A model generated the notes under the pieces. That model was given only the letters and a program-made list of their open reading frames with translations, was not told the DNA's origin and ran no database searches. Positions 48,520 to 58,740 of a DNA stretch of 64,000 bases are shown one piece after another (position 1 is the stretch's first letter; every line of letters begins with the position of its first letter). Source of the DNA: Ciborinia camelliae. Its lineage: Eukaryota; Ascomycota; Leotiomycetes; Helotiales; Sclerotiniaceae. Location: NCBI GenBank assembly GCA_025890175.1, contig JANPYM010000001.1, positions 4,235,437-4,299,436 on the forward strand, written 5' to 3'. A program made the translations under genes and the position numbers.

Positions 48520-49970
48520 ATGCTGCGATCATTGTCGCATAATGCTACCAAGGTGACAAATTTGATATATGCAGGTGGTCGTTTACCGCAATCTTCCAAG
48601 ATACATATACCACCATGGAGACCTGCATCACCACTAGATGAGTATGATTATGAAGGTCTTGTCGGAGCTCTCGTATGTTCTTGCTGACCATGCTAGATGG
48701 GTTGCAAAAGATGCCAGACCTATCAGCCTGCGCCAACTTATGGTCTTCGGACGATCATTGACTGAAGCGAGACTTATAAGCTCTGCAAATTATGTGCGAA
48801 CAGAACTTCCCACTAGGTGAGGAAGCTCTATCTTTTCCTTCTTCTACAACTTTTATTGACAAGAGTAACAGATTGGCACATCGCATTCGAGATATGCAAA
48901 CGCTCCCCTACGTCGTTGTCACCAACCCGCATATGAGTCAAGTCTACGAGTTATACTACAAAGCATTCGAAAGCTTCCGACGTGTGCGCGAGATCAAGAC
49001 ACTAGAAGATAACGACAAATTATGCAAAGTCATTAGCAGTACCCTACAAGAGCATCTCACCGTGATCCCGAAGTTAGCAATGGGCGTGTTGGAATGTCGA
49101 GATCTAATGAACCCGTCGGATATGGACAAATTTATGAATACAATTTTACGATCGAGGATATCGCGACGGGTCATTGCAGAGCAACATATAGCTTTAACGG
49201 AAACTTTCCATTCCCACTGGCATTTTCCCGATGGGAAACCAGTTGAGGCGGAGTTCGTGGGCGAAGTTTTCTTGAGGTGCAATGCAAAGGAGGTAGTCGA
49301 AAGAGTGGGTAAGGAAGTTCAAGACTTGATGTCAGCTACCTATGGCCCTTCCACAATTATGCCTGAAATACGGCTCGCGGGACATCTCGAAGCTACATTC
49401 CCATATATTCTAAGCCACCTCGAATACATAATTGGCGAGTTATTACGAAATTCCGTCCAAGCTGTCGTCGAGAAGCAAGCAAACGGTCGAAACGCGAACA
49501 AACCACCACCGCCCATCGACGTAACAGTCTGCGAAGCACCCCAGCATGTGATAATTCGAGTTTCCGATCAAGGAGGCGGCATCCCCCGAGATATCCTCCC
49601 ATATCTCTGGGCCTTCAGTAAAGGACCCCGCAGCAACCAACGCCTCGAAAACCTCACCCAAGTCCCCAAGATGGCTGCCACCATGCAAGAGCTGCGAGTA
49701 ACCGATATACCCCCCGAGCTCCGAGGAACTGTCGGCAATCAAGGCCCCACATCTACCCACGAAACTTCCCTCTCGTCTCTTACCAGCCGCCCTCCCAATC
49801 TTCGTTTGGGTATGGGTTTACCACTCAGTCGTGTATATGCCGAGTATTGGGCGGGGAGTTTGGAACTGCATAGCCTAGAGGGATATGGTTGTGATGCATT
49901 TTTACAGATTTCGAAACTGGGGAATAAGAATGAACAGTTGACCATGAGGGCTAGTATGGACGCTGTGTAG
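48520..49970 (+). CDS. Mitochondrial dehydrogenase kinase, PDK/BCKDK type (446 aa)
   Basis: Exons 48520-48641, 48697-48816 and 48872-49970, with two 55-nt introns. The first exon gives a start rich in Arg, Ser and Leu without early acidic residues, fitting a mitochondrial presequence. RPISLRQLMVFG, ELPTRLAHRI and LPYVVVTNPHM mark the four-helix N domain. LRSRISRRVIAEQH is the conserved regulatory helix. The Bergerat-type ATP site has ELLRNSVQAVVE (N box), DQGGGIP (G1) and GMGLPLSRVYAEYW (G2). These kinases phosphorylate the E1 alpha subunit of pyruvate or branched-chain 2-oxoacid dehydrogenase in the matrix. The long loop before G2 is usual in fungal members. Which E1 is the target cannot be read from sequence; LTEARLISSANYVRTELP-type text is closer, from memory, to the BCKDK-like fungal branch. 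Confidence 0.88.
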
Positions 49971-50468
49971 GAGGATACGAGAGGAGCCTTTGGATATACC
50001 CCGGATAGTTTGCGTTGCACGTGAAGATGTATATGATTAAATCAGTCTTCCATACTTTTGTTAGAACTCAGGCGTTGGAAGTTATGAGATTTGCGGTGGC
50101 CGATATATATATATGAGCTGCCAGACAGTTTGAACTTGCAAAATACACACTGCAATATAGTACAGAGAACAGTCATCATGAGGAGTAGTAAGAAGAGGTA
50201 GAGTGAACAAAATTATCATGAAGACAAATTATCATGAATAAGCATGAATTACATCGTGGCTAAAGTAGTGGAAATGCAAGCCCCTCATACGAAGCTATTT
50301 AAAATTAAGAAGCCTTCTGAACATTAACTGTCGAAGAAAAAAGAAAAACCTCAAGTTGCAAAATGACCCGTTTGCAATTCACCCAGCAGCACCTCCATCA
50401 CATCATCTCCCGCTACATCCTCACGATCCAATTTTAGATTAGAAACTCCTCCGTGAACGATGCATTAT
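49971..50468. other. Convergent 3' spacer, kinase and septin
   Basis: AT-rich text with a TATATATATA stretch near 50103 and repeated ATTATCATGAA near 50210-50240. No gene is seen. Confidence 0.5.
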
Positions 50469-51811
50469 TTAACGACGACCGTGACTGCGAGTTGCGGCAG
50501 TGCCTTGCATTTGCTCAAGTTCTTGTTCTAGAGACTTGATGGCAGCATGCGTACTCTCCAAATCCTTGTTCAAACGATCACGCTCACTGATGAGCTTTTG
50601 CTCCCATTGTCTGAAACGGTGCTCCTCGATCTTAACCTGCTCGGTGAAGCGTTTTCTCAAGCTCTCTTCCTCTTCCTTGAACTTGGGGTTGTCGAGCTTC
50701 CTAGGTCTGGCTTCACCGAATTTGCGGGTCTCCATTTGCTGGGCACGGTAAGCCTCGTAGTGTGCTTCTTCGGTGGTGTGGATGAGATCGAGCATGTGTG
50801 TTCGGATGAGAATGGATCTCAACTTCTTGAAATCGCAGTGATCTTCGTTCTCAACTTCGGCCACACCCCATGAGTACTGACGACCTTTAACGATACGTCC
50901 ATCGCCAGTCTTGACATCCTTCTCCGAGCCAATGACTGCAAATGGCATAGCAGCCATCAAACTTCGTGCATGTTGAGCAGCAGCCTCATCATCTTCCTCG
51001 ATAGGTGGTGTATAGATCTTAATGCCTTGTGCTTCGATAACAGCTTGGATCTGTAAAAGTTAAGTTAATTTTGACAGCGATGCAATTCTATTAAAAACAT
51101 ATCATACCTTTTGCTTATATTTGGCCAAATCAGACGGGCTTAAGGTATCAGCCTTAGCAACGACTGGGATCAAGTTCACTCTTGAACTAAGTCTCTTCAT
51201 AACCTCAATGTCGAGAGGCTTCAAAGTGTGGCCAGTGGGTCGAATGAAGTACAAGCAAGCGTGTACACGTAGATCAATCTTATCAACACGGCGAGGCTGT
51301 TGCTCTTGCAACATGTATGATTCATGTTGATCATCCAAAAACTCAATAATTGGCATCCAGGAATCGCGATTGTTGACATAATCTCCAAATCCAGGGGTAT
51401 CAATAACAGTCAAACGAACTAAGATAATGTCAACAACGGCCAATTAATATCCCCAGGAGACTGGATATATTGGATCCCATACCCTTAAAGAACTTCTCTT
51501 CTAATTCAGCCTTTGTGATTTCGATCTCAACGGTTTTATCCACCTGCTTTGCGTGTCTGCGTTTGTGATCGGCATAGTTTTTGATTGTGGTCGAGAAAAG
51601 GGTATTAATGAAGGTAGTTTTTCCGAGTCCAGATTCACCAGCGACCTAGAAGAAGTAATCAGTATGGAGACGTCGAAGAGTGTGAGAAGGATAGGACAAT
51701 ACAGACCATAATAGTGAAGGCAGCACCTCTCTTTGCGACAATCTTGTGTCGTTGATTTGGTAAATTCGCAATACCGATGGGTGAAGCGCTTTCGGCGGTG
51801 GGTGGTGCCAT
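50469..51811 (-). CDS. CDC12: Septin of the Cdc12/AspC type (386 aa)
   Basis: Exons 51811-51707, 51645-51483, 51418-51108 and 51050-50469; introns 61, 64 and 57 nt, phases consistent. The start SPIGIANLPNQRHKIV is typical of the Cdc12 group. The GTPase domain has the P-loop GESGLGKTT, the G3 DTPG and the G4 AKAD. The septin unique element follows (about 240-300, with GRQYSWGVAEVENEDHCDF). The C-terminal 90 residues form a coiled coil rich in Glu, Arg and Lys. Septins assemble into hetero-octamer rods, filaments and rings at septa, hyphal tips and infection structures. All GTP-binding motifs are intact. Cdc11- or Cdc3-type membership is less likely because those begin differently. Head-to-head with PWP2 across 448 bp. 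Confidence 0.93.
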
Positions 51812-52259
51812 TGTGAATTATTAATTTGTTGAAATCAAAAGATTGAAAAAGGACGTTAATAAGAAGAAGAAGAGGAAGAAGAAGAAGAAGCAGATGGGAG
51901 ATGTTGTGATGAAATAAATTGTGGTATTTTCCGATATTGCTGTCGGGTTGTGGTTTTTAATGAACGTTACCCTCACTCAAGACTCAGGAGAATAGATATC
52001 TGCTGGTTGGAAATTCGAGTTACCAACTGCCCCTGGGGATGATGGATCGATCCTTATTTCGCCTAGCACCTAAAAAGCCACTTAAAGATCCTAAAACAAA
52101 ACAAAACGCTAATCATTTATTGGCTGCATATCGGATTATCTTTTCGGATTAATTTAATTCGATTCAAAAAAAAATTCCGAATCCATGCAATGCGATAAGA
52201 TTTTGAAGCTCCAGAAAATCATCACGATATTATTATAATATGCCAGTTCAACGGCAACG
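51812..52259. promoter_or_regulatory. Shared divergent promoter of septin and PWP2
   Basis: A 448-bp spacer between two divergent housekeeping genes. It holds GAAGAAGAAG repeats in the septin leader (51860-51890) and A/T-rich text near 52130-52240. No TATA box is obvious. Confidence 0.5.
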
Positions 52260-55039
52260 ATGAAGACGGAGTTTAAGGTAAGAGAAGGGTAGTTCTTAAC
52301 TTTTGGCCATGGTTGCTTGCTAAAAATTCAATTAGTTCTCCAATCTCTTAGGGACTGTTTACAGCCAAGGAAACCTTCTCTTCAGTCCAGATGGATCATG
52401 TCTTTTTTCTCCAGTAGGAAACCGAGTTACGGTTTTTGATTTAGTGAAGTATGTACCTGCTTCTCGATTGAACATTTATATACTCATCAGTGTCCAGTAA
52501 TAAGTCCCATACACTTCCATTTGCACATCGAAAGAATATCGCAAGATTAGGACTTGCGCCGCGGGGAAATTTATTGCTTTCCGTTGACGAAGATGGCCGC
52601 GCGATATTGACCAATGTCCCGAAACGGATCATCCTTCACCATTTTTCCTTCAAGTCGGCCGTATCAGCTATATCGTTCTCTCCGTCCGGGCGCCATTTTG
52701 CTGTAGGAGTTGGGCGAATGATCGAAGTCTGGCATACACCCTCAACGCCGGATACAAATTCAGAAGGAGAATTGGAGTTTGCGCCATTTGTTCGACACAG
52801 AGTATACACCGGTCATTACGACACTGTTCAAAGCATCGAATGGTCTAGCGATTCTCGTTTCTTCCTTAGTGCAGCAAAAGATTTGACGGCGCGAATATGG
52901 AGCTTGGATCCCGAGGAGAGTTTTATACCTACTACATTAGCGGGTCATAGAGAAGGTGTTATGGGAGCTTGGTTTTCGAAAGATCAGGAGACTATTTACA
53001 CTGTTAGTAAGGATGGAGCGGTGTTTCAATGGGCATACATACGGAACCCCAATGCTCCAGAGCCAGAGGATGAAGATATGGAAGATCCGGATGATGATTC
53101 GCATACACAATGGAGAATTACGGAGCGACATTACTTCTTACAAAACAACGCCAAGGTCAATTGCGTTGCATACCACGCCGAAACAAATCTTCTAGTTGCT
53201 GGGTTTTCGAATGGTGTCTTTGGGCTTTATGAAATGCCAGAATTCAACATGATCCATACCTTAAGTATCTCACAAAATGATATTGACTTTGTCACTATCA
53301 ATAAATCTGGAGAATGGCTAGCATTTGGAGCTTCAAAGCTGGGGCAACTTTTAGTCTGGGAATGGCAATCCGAATCATATATCTTGAAGCAACAAGGCCA
53401 TTTCGATTCAATGAATTCCTTGGTCTACTCTCCAGATGGACAAAAGATTATCACTACTGCAGATGACGGAAAGATAAAGGTCTGGGATGTGAATACTGGT
53501 TTCTGTATAGTTACTTTCACAGAACACACCAGTGGAGTCACGGCTTGTGAATTTGCGAAGAGGGGAAATGTTCTTTTCACGTCTAGTCTTGATGGGTCGA
53601 TTAGAGCCTGGGATTTGATAAGATATCGAAATTTCCGAACTTTCACAGCTCCTACTCGTCTTTCATTCTCATCTTTAGCGGTTGATCCTAGCGGCGAAGT
53701 AGTTTGCGCCGGATCTCTAGATTCTTTTGATATCCATATTTGGTCTGTACAAACTGGCCAGTTATTAGACAGACTATCGGGTCACGAGGGACCTGTATCA
53801 TCACTGGCTTTTGCGCCAAATGGAGGCGTTGTAGTCAGTGGAAGTTGGGATCACACTGTGAGAATCTGGTCAATTTTCGACCGGACACAGACAAGCGAGC
53901 CCCTTCAACTTCAGGCAGATGTATTAGACGTTGCATTCCGTCCCGATTCTTTACAACTTGCAGTCTCAACTCTCGATGGACAGTTGACATTCTGGTCAGT
54001 TTCAGAGGCTGAGCAACAATCAGGCGTTGATGGGCGAAGAGATGTATCAGGTGGTCGAAAAATAACCGATCGACGAACCGCTGCTAATGCTGCGGGTAAT
54101 AAGAGTTTCAGCTCCCTTAGGTATAGCGCAGATGGTTCATGTGTCCTGGCAGGAGGCAATAGCAAGTACATATGTTTGTACTCGGTATCTTCTCTGGTCC
54201 TATTAAAGCGATTCACCGTCAGTGTCAACCTGTCCCTATCCGGAACCCAAGAATTCCTTAACAGCAAACTCTTGACCGAAGGTGGACCAGCCGGTCTCAT
54301 CGACGAACAAGGCGAAGCCTCAGATCTCGAAGATCGCATCGATCGAACTCTTCCCGGATCAACCCGTGGCGGAGATCCCTCGGCACGCAAGAGACTCCCC
54401 GAAGTCCGCGTCGCCGGCGTGGCTTTCTCCCCCACAGGAAGATCCTTCTGCGCCGCTTCAACCGAAGGTCTTCTCATCTACAGTCTCGATACCATGCCCC
54501 TCTTCGACCCCATCGATCTCGACCTAGCCATCACCCCCGCATCCACCCTGCACGTCCTCCAAACCGAAAAAGACTACCTCAAAGCCCTCGTCATGGCTTT
54601 CCGTCTCAACGAAGCCCCCCTCCTCCGCCAAGTCTTCGAAGGGATCCCCCATCCCAACATCGCCCTCGTCGTCGACGAATTACCCGTGGTATACATCCCG
54701 CGCCTCCTCCGCTTCGTCGCCATGCAAACGGAGGAAAGTCCCCATTTGGAATTTTGTCTCTTGTGGGTTCAAGCGATTCTCGTCTCGCATGGTCAATGGG
54801 TCGGCGATAATCGGATCTTGGTAGATTCCGAGTTGCGCATTGTGGGCAGAGCGGTGGGCAGGATCCGAGATGATCTGAGGAGGTTGGCGGATGAAAATGT
54901 TTATATGATTGATTATTTGCTCAATCAACCGGTGGAGAAGACCTTGTCGGATGCGGATGGGGTTGTGGCGATACGGGATGCGGTTGTGGATGTTAATGAT
55001 GATGATGATGATGAGGCTGAATGGATTGGTTTAGATTAA
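52260..55039 (+). CDS. PWP2: Pwp2, WD40 protein of the U3 snoRNP/UTP-B complex (890 aa)
   Basis: Exons 52260-52277, 52336-52448 and 52498-55039. The first exon has only six codons (MKTEFK). The second adds FSNLLGTVYSQGN and ends inside LVNNK, which matches the conserved N-terminus of Pwp2. The third encodes the twin WD40 beta-propellers (about 15-600; SGHEGPVSSLAF, GSWDHTVRIW) and the helical C-terminal UTP12-like domain. An acidic tail of Asp and Glu ends the protein. Pwp2 is a core subunit of UTP-B and is needed for early 18S pre-rRNA processing in the nucleolus. The acceptor of intron 2 is set by the family's NNKS motif, 7 nt after another AG. An acidic insert (about 210-225) is a normal lineage difference. 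Identification is firm. Confidence 0.95.
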
Positions 55040-55413
55040 ATTAGGCTGTATCATATCACACGCACGTATAGGGTTCATGGAATCGGAAAAATATGCTATG
55101 GATGTTTTTGTTTTTGTTTTTTTTAATGATATTTTGGAATTACTGGTGGTTAATACTGTAGTGATGTCGGGTGAGCTTTTCCCTCCCCCCTTCCTCTCTC
55201 ATCTGGTGTTATAATTATCTTACTATCTCATCATTTACATACCATACCCAATTCCTCACATTCAAATATTCCTCACATCCAAGTTACAACACCTATCTAT
55301 CTATCTACTTAGGTACCAACTACCTAGTCCATCCATCATCCATCATCCATCATCCATCATACAACAAATAATCCATCACATCCCCATTCTTATTCCCATT
55401 CCCATTCCCATTC

Positions 55414-55481
55414 CCTACCTACCTACCTACCTACCTACCTACCTACCTACCTACCTACCTACCTACCTACCTACCTACCTA
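55414..55481. repeat. CCTA tetranucleotide microsatellite, about 17 units
   Basis: An uninterrupted CCTA/CTAC run of about 68 bp in the spacer between PWP2 and the ligase-like gene. Likely length-polymorphic. Confidence 0.95.
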
Positions 55482-55630
55482 GTAAGTATACAAAATTAGA
55501 TACCGTATACCCATAAGTATGGAATCTCGGCATCCAAAAATGATTTATTTACCTATAACCTATATAAAAATAATAATAAAAATAAAGAAAATTACCCAAC
55601 TATTTTAGTTAAATATTGTTGTCATTATTG

Positions 55631-55656
55631 TGTATCGAGCTAGTGTATGTAGAACT
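55631..55656 (+). repeat. Dispersed 26-bp sequence, copy 2
   Basis: Exact direct copy of 7328-7353, 48 kb away. The flanks differ after 1-3 bases on each side. Confidence 0.5.
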
Positions 55657-55978
55657 GTTATATTATGCTATGCCATGCCATGCTATGCTCTAACCAAAAA
55701 AAAAAGAAACGGTGATCCGATTGATCCCTGGGTAGGTATGTAAAATGCGAATGCGAATGCGAATGCTTGATATATCTAGACCTAGGTAGGTATCCAACGC
55801 CATCTATACCCAACCAAATGGATGTTGTAGAAAGGTAGACAGGGCCCAGAAAATGTAAAACTAGGTAGGTAGGTACCTAATCTAATGCAATAAATATCAA
55901 GATTCATTCGCCCATCGAAGCAAAAGAATCCCATCAAACCCCCTTCCCACCCCCACCCCCACCCCCTCCCCCCGAGGT

Positions 55979-57657
55979 CTAAACAACACCAACCCGATAT
56001 CTCCTCCAAACACCACCCACCACCCCATCACCCACCTCCCCACCCCCCTCCACCCCACGAATTTTCTCCAACAAGCGCCAATCGACCACTTCGATCCAAT
56101 CATGTTTACCATTCGCGCGAGTGAGATGGAGGTTTTCAATGCGACGCAGAAAAGCAATCATCTGATCGCGCCTGCCGGATTCCACCACGGCTATTTTGCG
56201 AACTCTGGTGCCCGTTATGGGGCAGCGCTTGGGGAGGAGTTTGCGCGTGAGGGGCTGCAGGGATGTAATGTATGTGGCGCCGTGCGAGGGGAGGAGATGG
56301 TCGGTTAGAAAGGGGAAGGATGATATGCATGGGGCGAGGATGAAGATGGTGTTGGTGAAGAGGCAGGAGGGGGTTTGTTGGCATTTTCCTGTTCCGGTGA
56401 AGATGTTGGTTGTGGGAGGGCGAGGGGATGGAGACTTTTGGGGGGACTTGTGAGGAGATTTCCGAGGAGCCTTCTGAGGGGACTTCTGAGGGGACTTCTG
56501 ACGATGTCGAGCCGACGACTGTTTGGGGGATTCAACTCTATTAGAGTTGTTTGGTAACAGTTGTTGCGTCGGCCTCTTTGTAACGTTCAAGGAGGACGCT
56601 TTAGATTCGGACAACAAGGATGGCCTAGTTGCTGGAGGCGAGACTAATTGGAGGGACTTTTCAGGTTGCACGACCGACGAACCTGAAATCGATTTACCTT
56701 TCGACGAGGAGGCGGTATCCTCAGACGTCTTTGGAGGGGCGCGACCCATAATAATCCCCGTCTCACCATCTCTTCGAATAGGTATCAGATCTTTCCAATC
56801 GAATTTCGCCGTGACCTTTAGAATTCTAGGAAAGCTCGTGTAGAATGCCGAAACTATTATATCCTCTGGGACCTTGAACCCGAAGTCTTTATAGATTATC
56901 CGGGTGAGCCATTTGGCTTGAGAGCCTTGAAGTCTCGAGTATATGCCTTCAAGACGTTCCATGAGGCACTTGTCACCGGGCTGTGCAAGAGACCTTACAG
57001 AATATGAAGACCCCTTATTCTGAGCAGCAATGATGACTAGAGTATCGTCAATCTCTTCCACGGTGACCTTTTTATATTCTAAAATTGCCGCCTATCATAG
57101 GATTTAGTAAAGCGATTTAGTAAATGCGCACATCACATGAAGATTCCTCGGACGATACTTTATGCAACAGAAATGCGAGTCCATTCATGGAAAGTCTGAG
57201 GGAGTAGTCTTCCCAACAGAGATATACTGACCGAATCCCGCCCCATCTTCTTCATAATCCGTTCCACACGATAACCAATATCATTCCTAACTATAATATT
57301 GACCCCCGGTTTAGCATCTGATGGCACGGCCAGGTATTCTCCATCATTTTTAAAGGCTTCGTACTCCTGACGACGTTCTTCGGTCATTCCAAAAGTTCTA
57401 CGAAGGAATCGCCCGAAGGTTTCTTCACTGAGATTATAGTCTCGATCATCCAGGGCCTCGGGCTTGAGCGTGAATAACACAGATGGATCGTCCTTATTCA
57501 TAGCATCCAAAGCGTCCCGATTATACCTGAACCAATTGATCCAAGCATCACTCACTTTCTCCTTCAGAATTTTGGGAAGGATTGGCATTGCCTGAAGGTA
57601 CAATGCCTCGAGCTGGTCCAGAAGCTTGCATACCTTGAAGAATGGAATGGTCTGCAT
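55979..57657 (-). CDS. DNA-ligase-like N-domain protein lacking the ligase core (512 aa)
   Basis: Exons 57657-57232 and 57091-55979, intron 140 nt. Residues 1-250 match the ATP-dependent DNA ligase N-terminal (DNA-binding) domain as found in ligase-IV-like fungal proteins: LCxLLDQLE-like start, GSQAKWLTRIIYKDF and VPEDIIVSAFY. The nucleotidyltransferase core should follow, but there is no KxDG adenylation motif anywhere. Instead come a Ser-rich linker and a Lys-Ser-Pro repeat (KSPQKSPQK type, about 340-370), then a C-terminal segment (about 380-490) with a weak BRCT-like look (IFILAPC, WIEVVDWRLLEK). It may bind DNA or a ligase partner without joining ends. The first ATG that gives MQTIPFF is chosen; an upstream frame extends but lacks ATG support. 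The C-terminus is low-complexity Gly/Val and could be mis-modelled. Confidence 0.65.
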
Positions 57658-58201
57658 TGTAAGAGTGTGAGAGGATAAGTTAAGCAAATGAGCTGATTAG
57701 TAAGAGGACGAATAAGAAGATGAACAATATAATGAATACTGTATGAAAACATGTGCATGTTTTGTAAAAGAGTATGTATGGTTGCAGTTGTAGAAGAAAT
57801 GGATGGATGGATGGATGGATGTGTAGTGATATTTCTTTATTATCCACTAGTAAGGTAGGTAGTTGGAATCGCGTAGAAGACATTAGTGGTAGCAGACACG
57901 AAAACAGCTCGAAAACCCGTGACTCAGATGGTTTCGGTCGGTAATTATAAGCTCCGATGTTAATACTACCAGTGACCAGTGACAGGTGCCAGTAGTGATA
58001 TGCCAGTAGTGATATGCCAGTAGTGATATGCACGTCCCCCCACTTGGATAGACCCGGTACCACCTACTACTTGCTGCTTTGATCTGATTCAGATTTCCCC
58101 TTTCATAACTAACCTTGGAACCTTGGAATACACCCTTGAAATCCAAGGTTGAACAAAGAAAGGCAAAAGTCCAGACTAAGCCAATTCCATAACCGCTGGA
58201 G
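57658..58201. other. Spacer between the ligase-like gene and the RIP block
   Basis: Promoter side of the ligase-like gene. It has an ATGG repeat near 57800-57820 and the 14-bp triple repeat at 57990-58031. No gene is seen. Confidence 0.5.
57990..58031. repeat. Three exact tandem copies of a 14-bp unit
   Basis: CCAGTAGTGATATG is repeated three times without change, at 57990, 58004 and 58018, about 330-375 bp upstream of the ligase-like start codon. Confidence 0.9.
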
Positions 58202-58270
58202 TACAGCAGAACCTCTATATAAGGATCCTTTATATAAGGATAACCTCTCTATTAGAATTAAATTTTAGAT
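58202..58270. mobile_element. One end of a pogo/Tc1-type DNA transposon
   Basis: TA followed by CAGCAGAACCTCTATATAAG, a terminal-repeat style typical of pogo-like Tc1/mariner elements, with a subterminal repeat of TATATAAGGAT. The sequence turns A/T-rich at once after it. No matching opposite end was found in the window, so the element is truncated, nested or extends past later insertions. Confidence 0.55.
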
Positions 58271-58619
58271 CCCATTAAATTTTAGGTATAGAAAATATTA
58301 ATATTTCTATATTCTTTTTATAAAGATTATTCTTTGTAATTGAAAATCCCAAATTTTATATAATCTTTAATCGATCAATTATATAGCTTTATTTTGAAAA
58401 AACATATATTCAAATCTTTCAAAATTCTCGATTTTTTTTTTTCGATTTTTTCGATTATACTTAATCACATTTATTTCAATTTATAATATATCAATTATTA
58501 TAATATATTTATATATATATTAATATCGAAATATTATTTTTAAACTTTATTAAAAATTCTTTTTTAAAAAGATTTATAATAAATAATTTTAAATATTAGC
58601 AATTATTATTACGGATCTA

Positions 58620-58740
58620 AAGGCAATAAAAACAAAAAAGATACCTAGGGTATAAAATTCAGGCTTAGAGTCAGTACACCGGCAATCGCTAGTATTCGAT
58701 ATTGATTGATAGCGAATCTTTGGTACAATATTTAATTTAT
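58620..58740. other. Normal-composition island inside the RIP block
   Basis: About 100 bp with usual base composition (containing CAGTACACCGGCAATCGC) between two nearly pure A/T stretches. It may be a boundary between two insertions or original host sequence spared by RIP. Confidence 0.5.

Larger units (their letters stand above)
55040..55978. other. Convergent 3' spacer with microsatellites
   Basis: Holds ATCC repeats (55330-55362), TTCCCA repeats (55386-55412), the long CCTA repeat and the second copy of the 26-bp dispersed sequence. No gene is seen. Confidence 0.6.
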
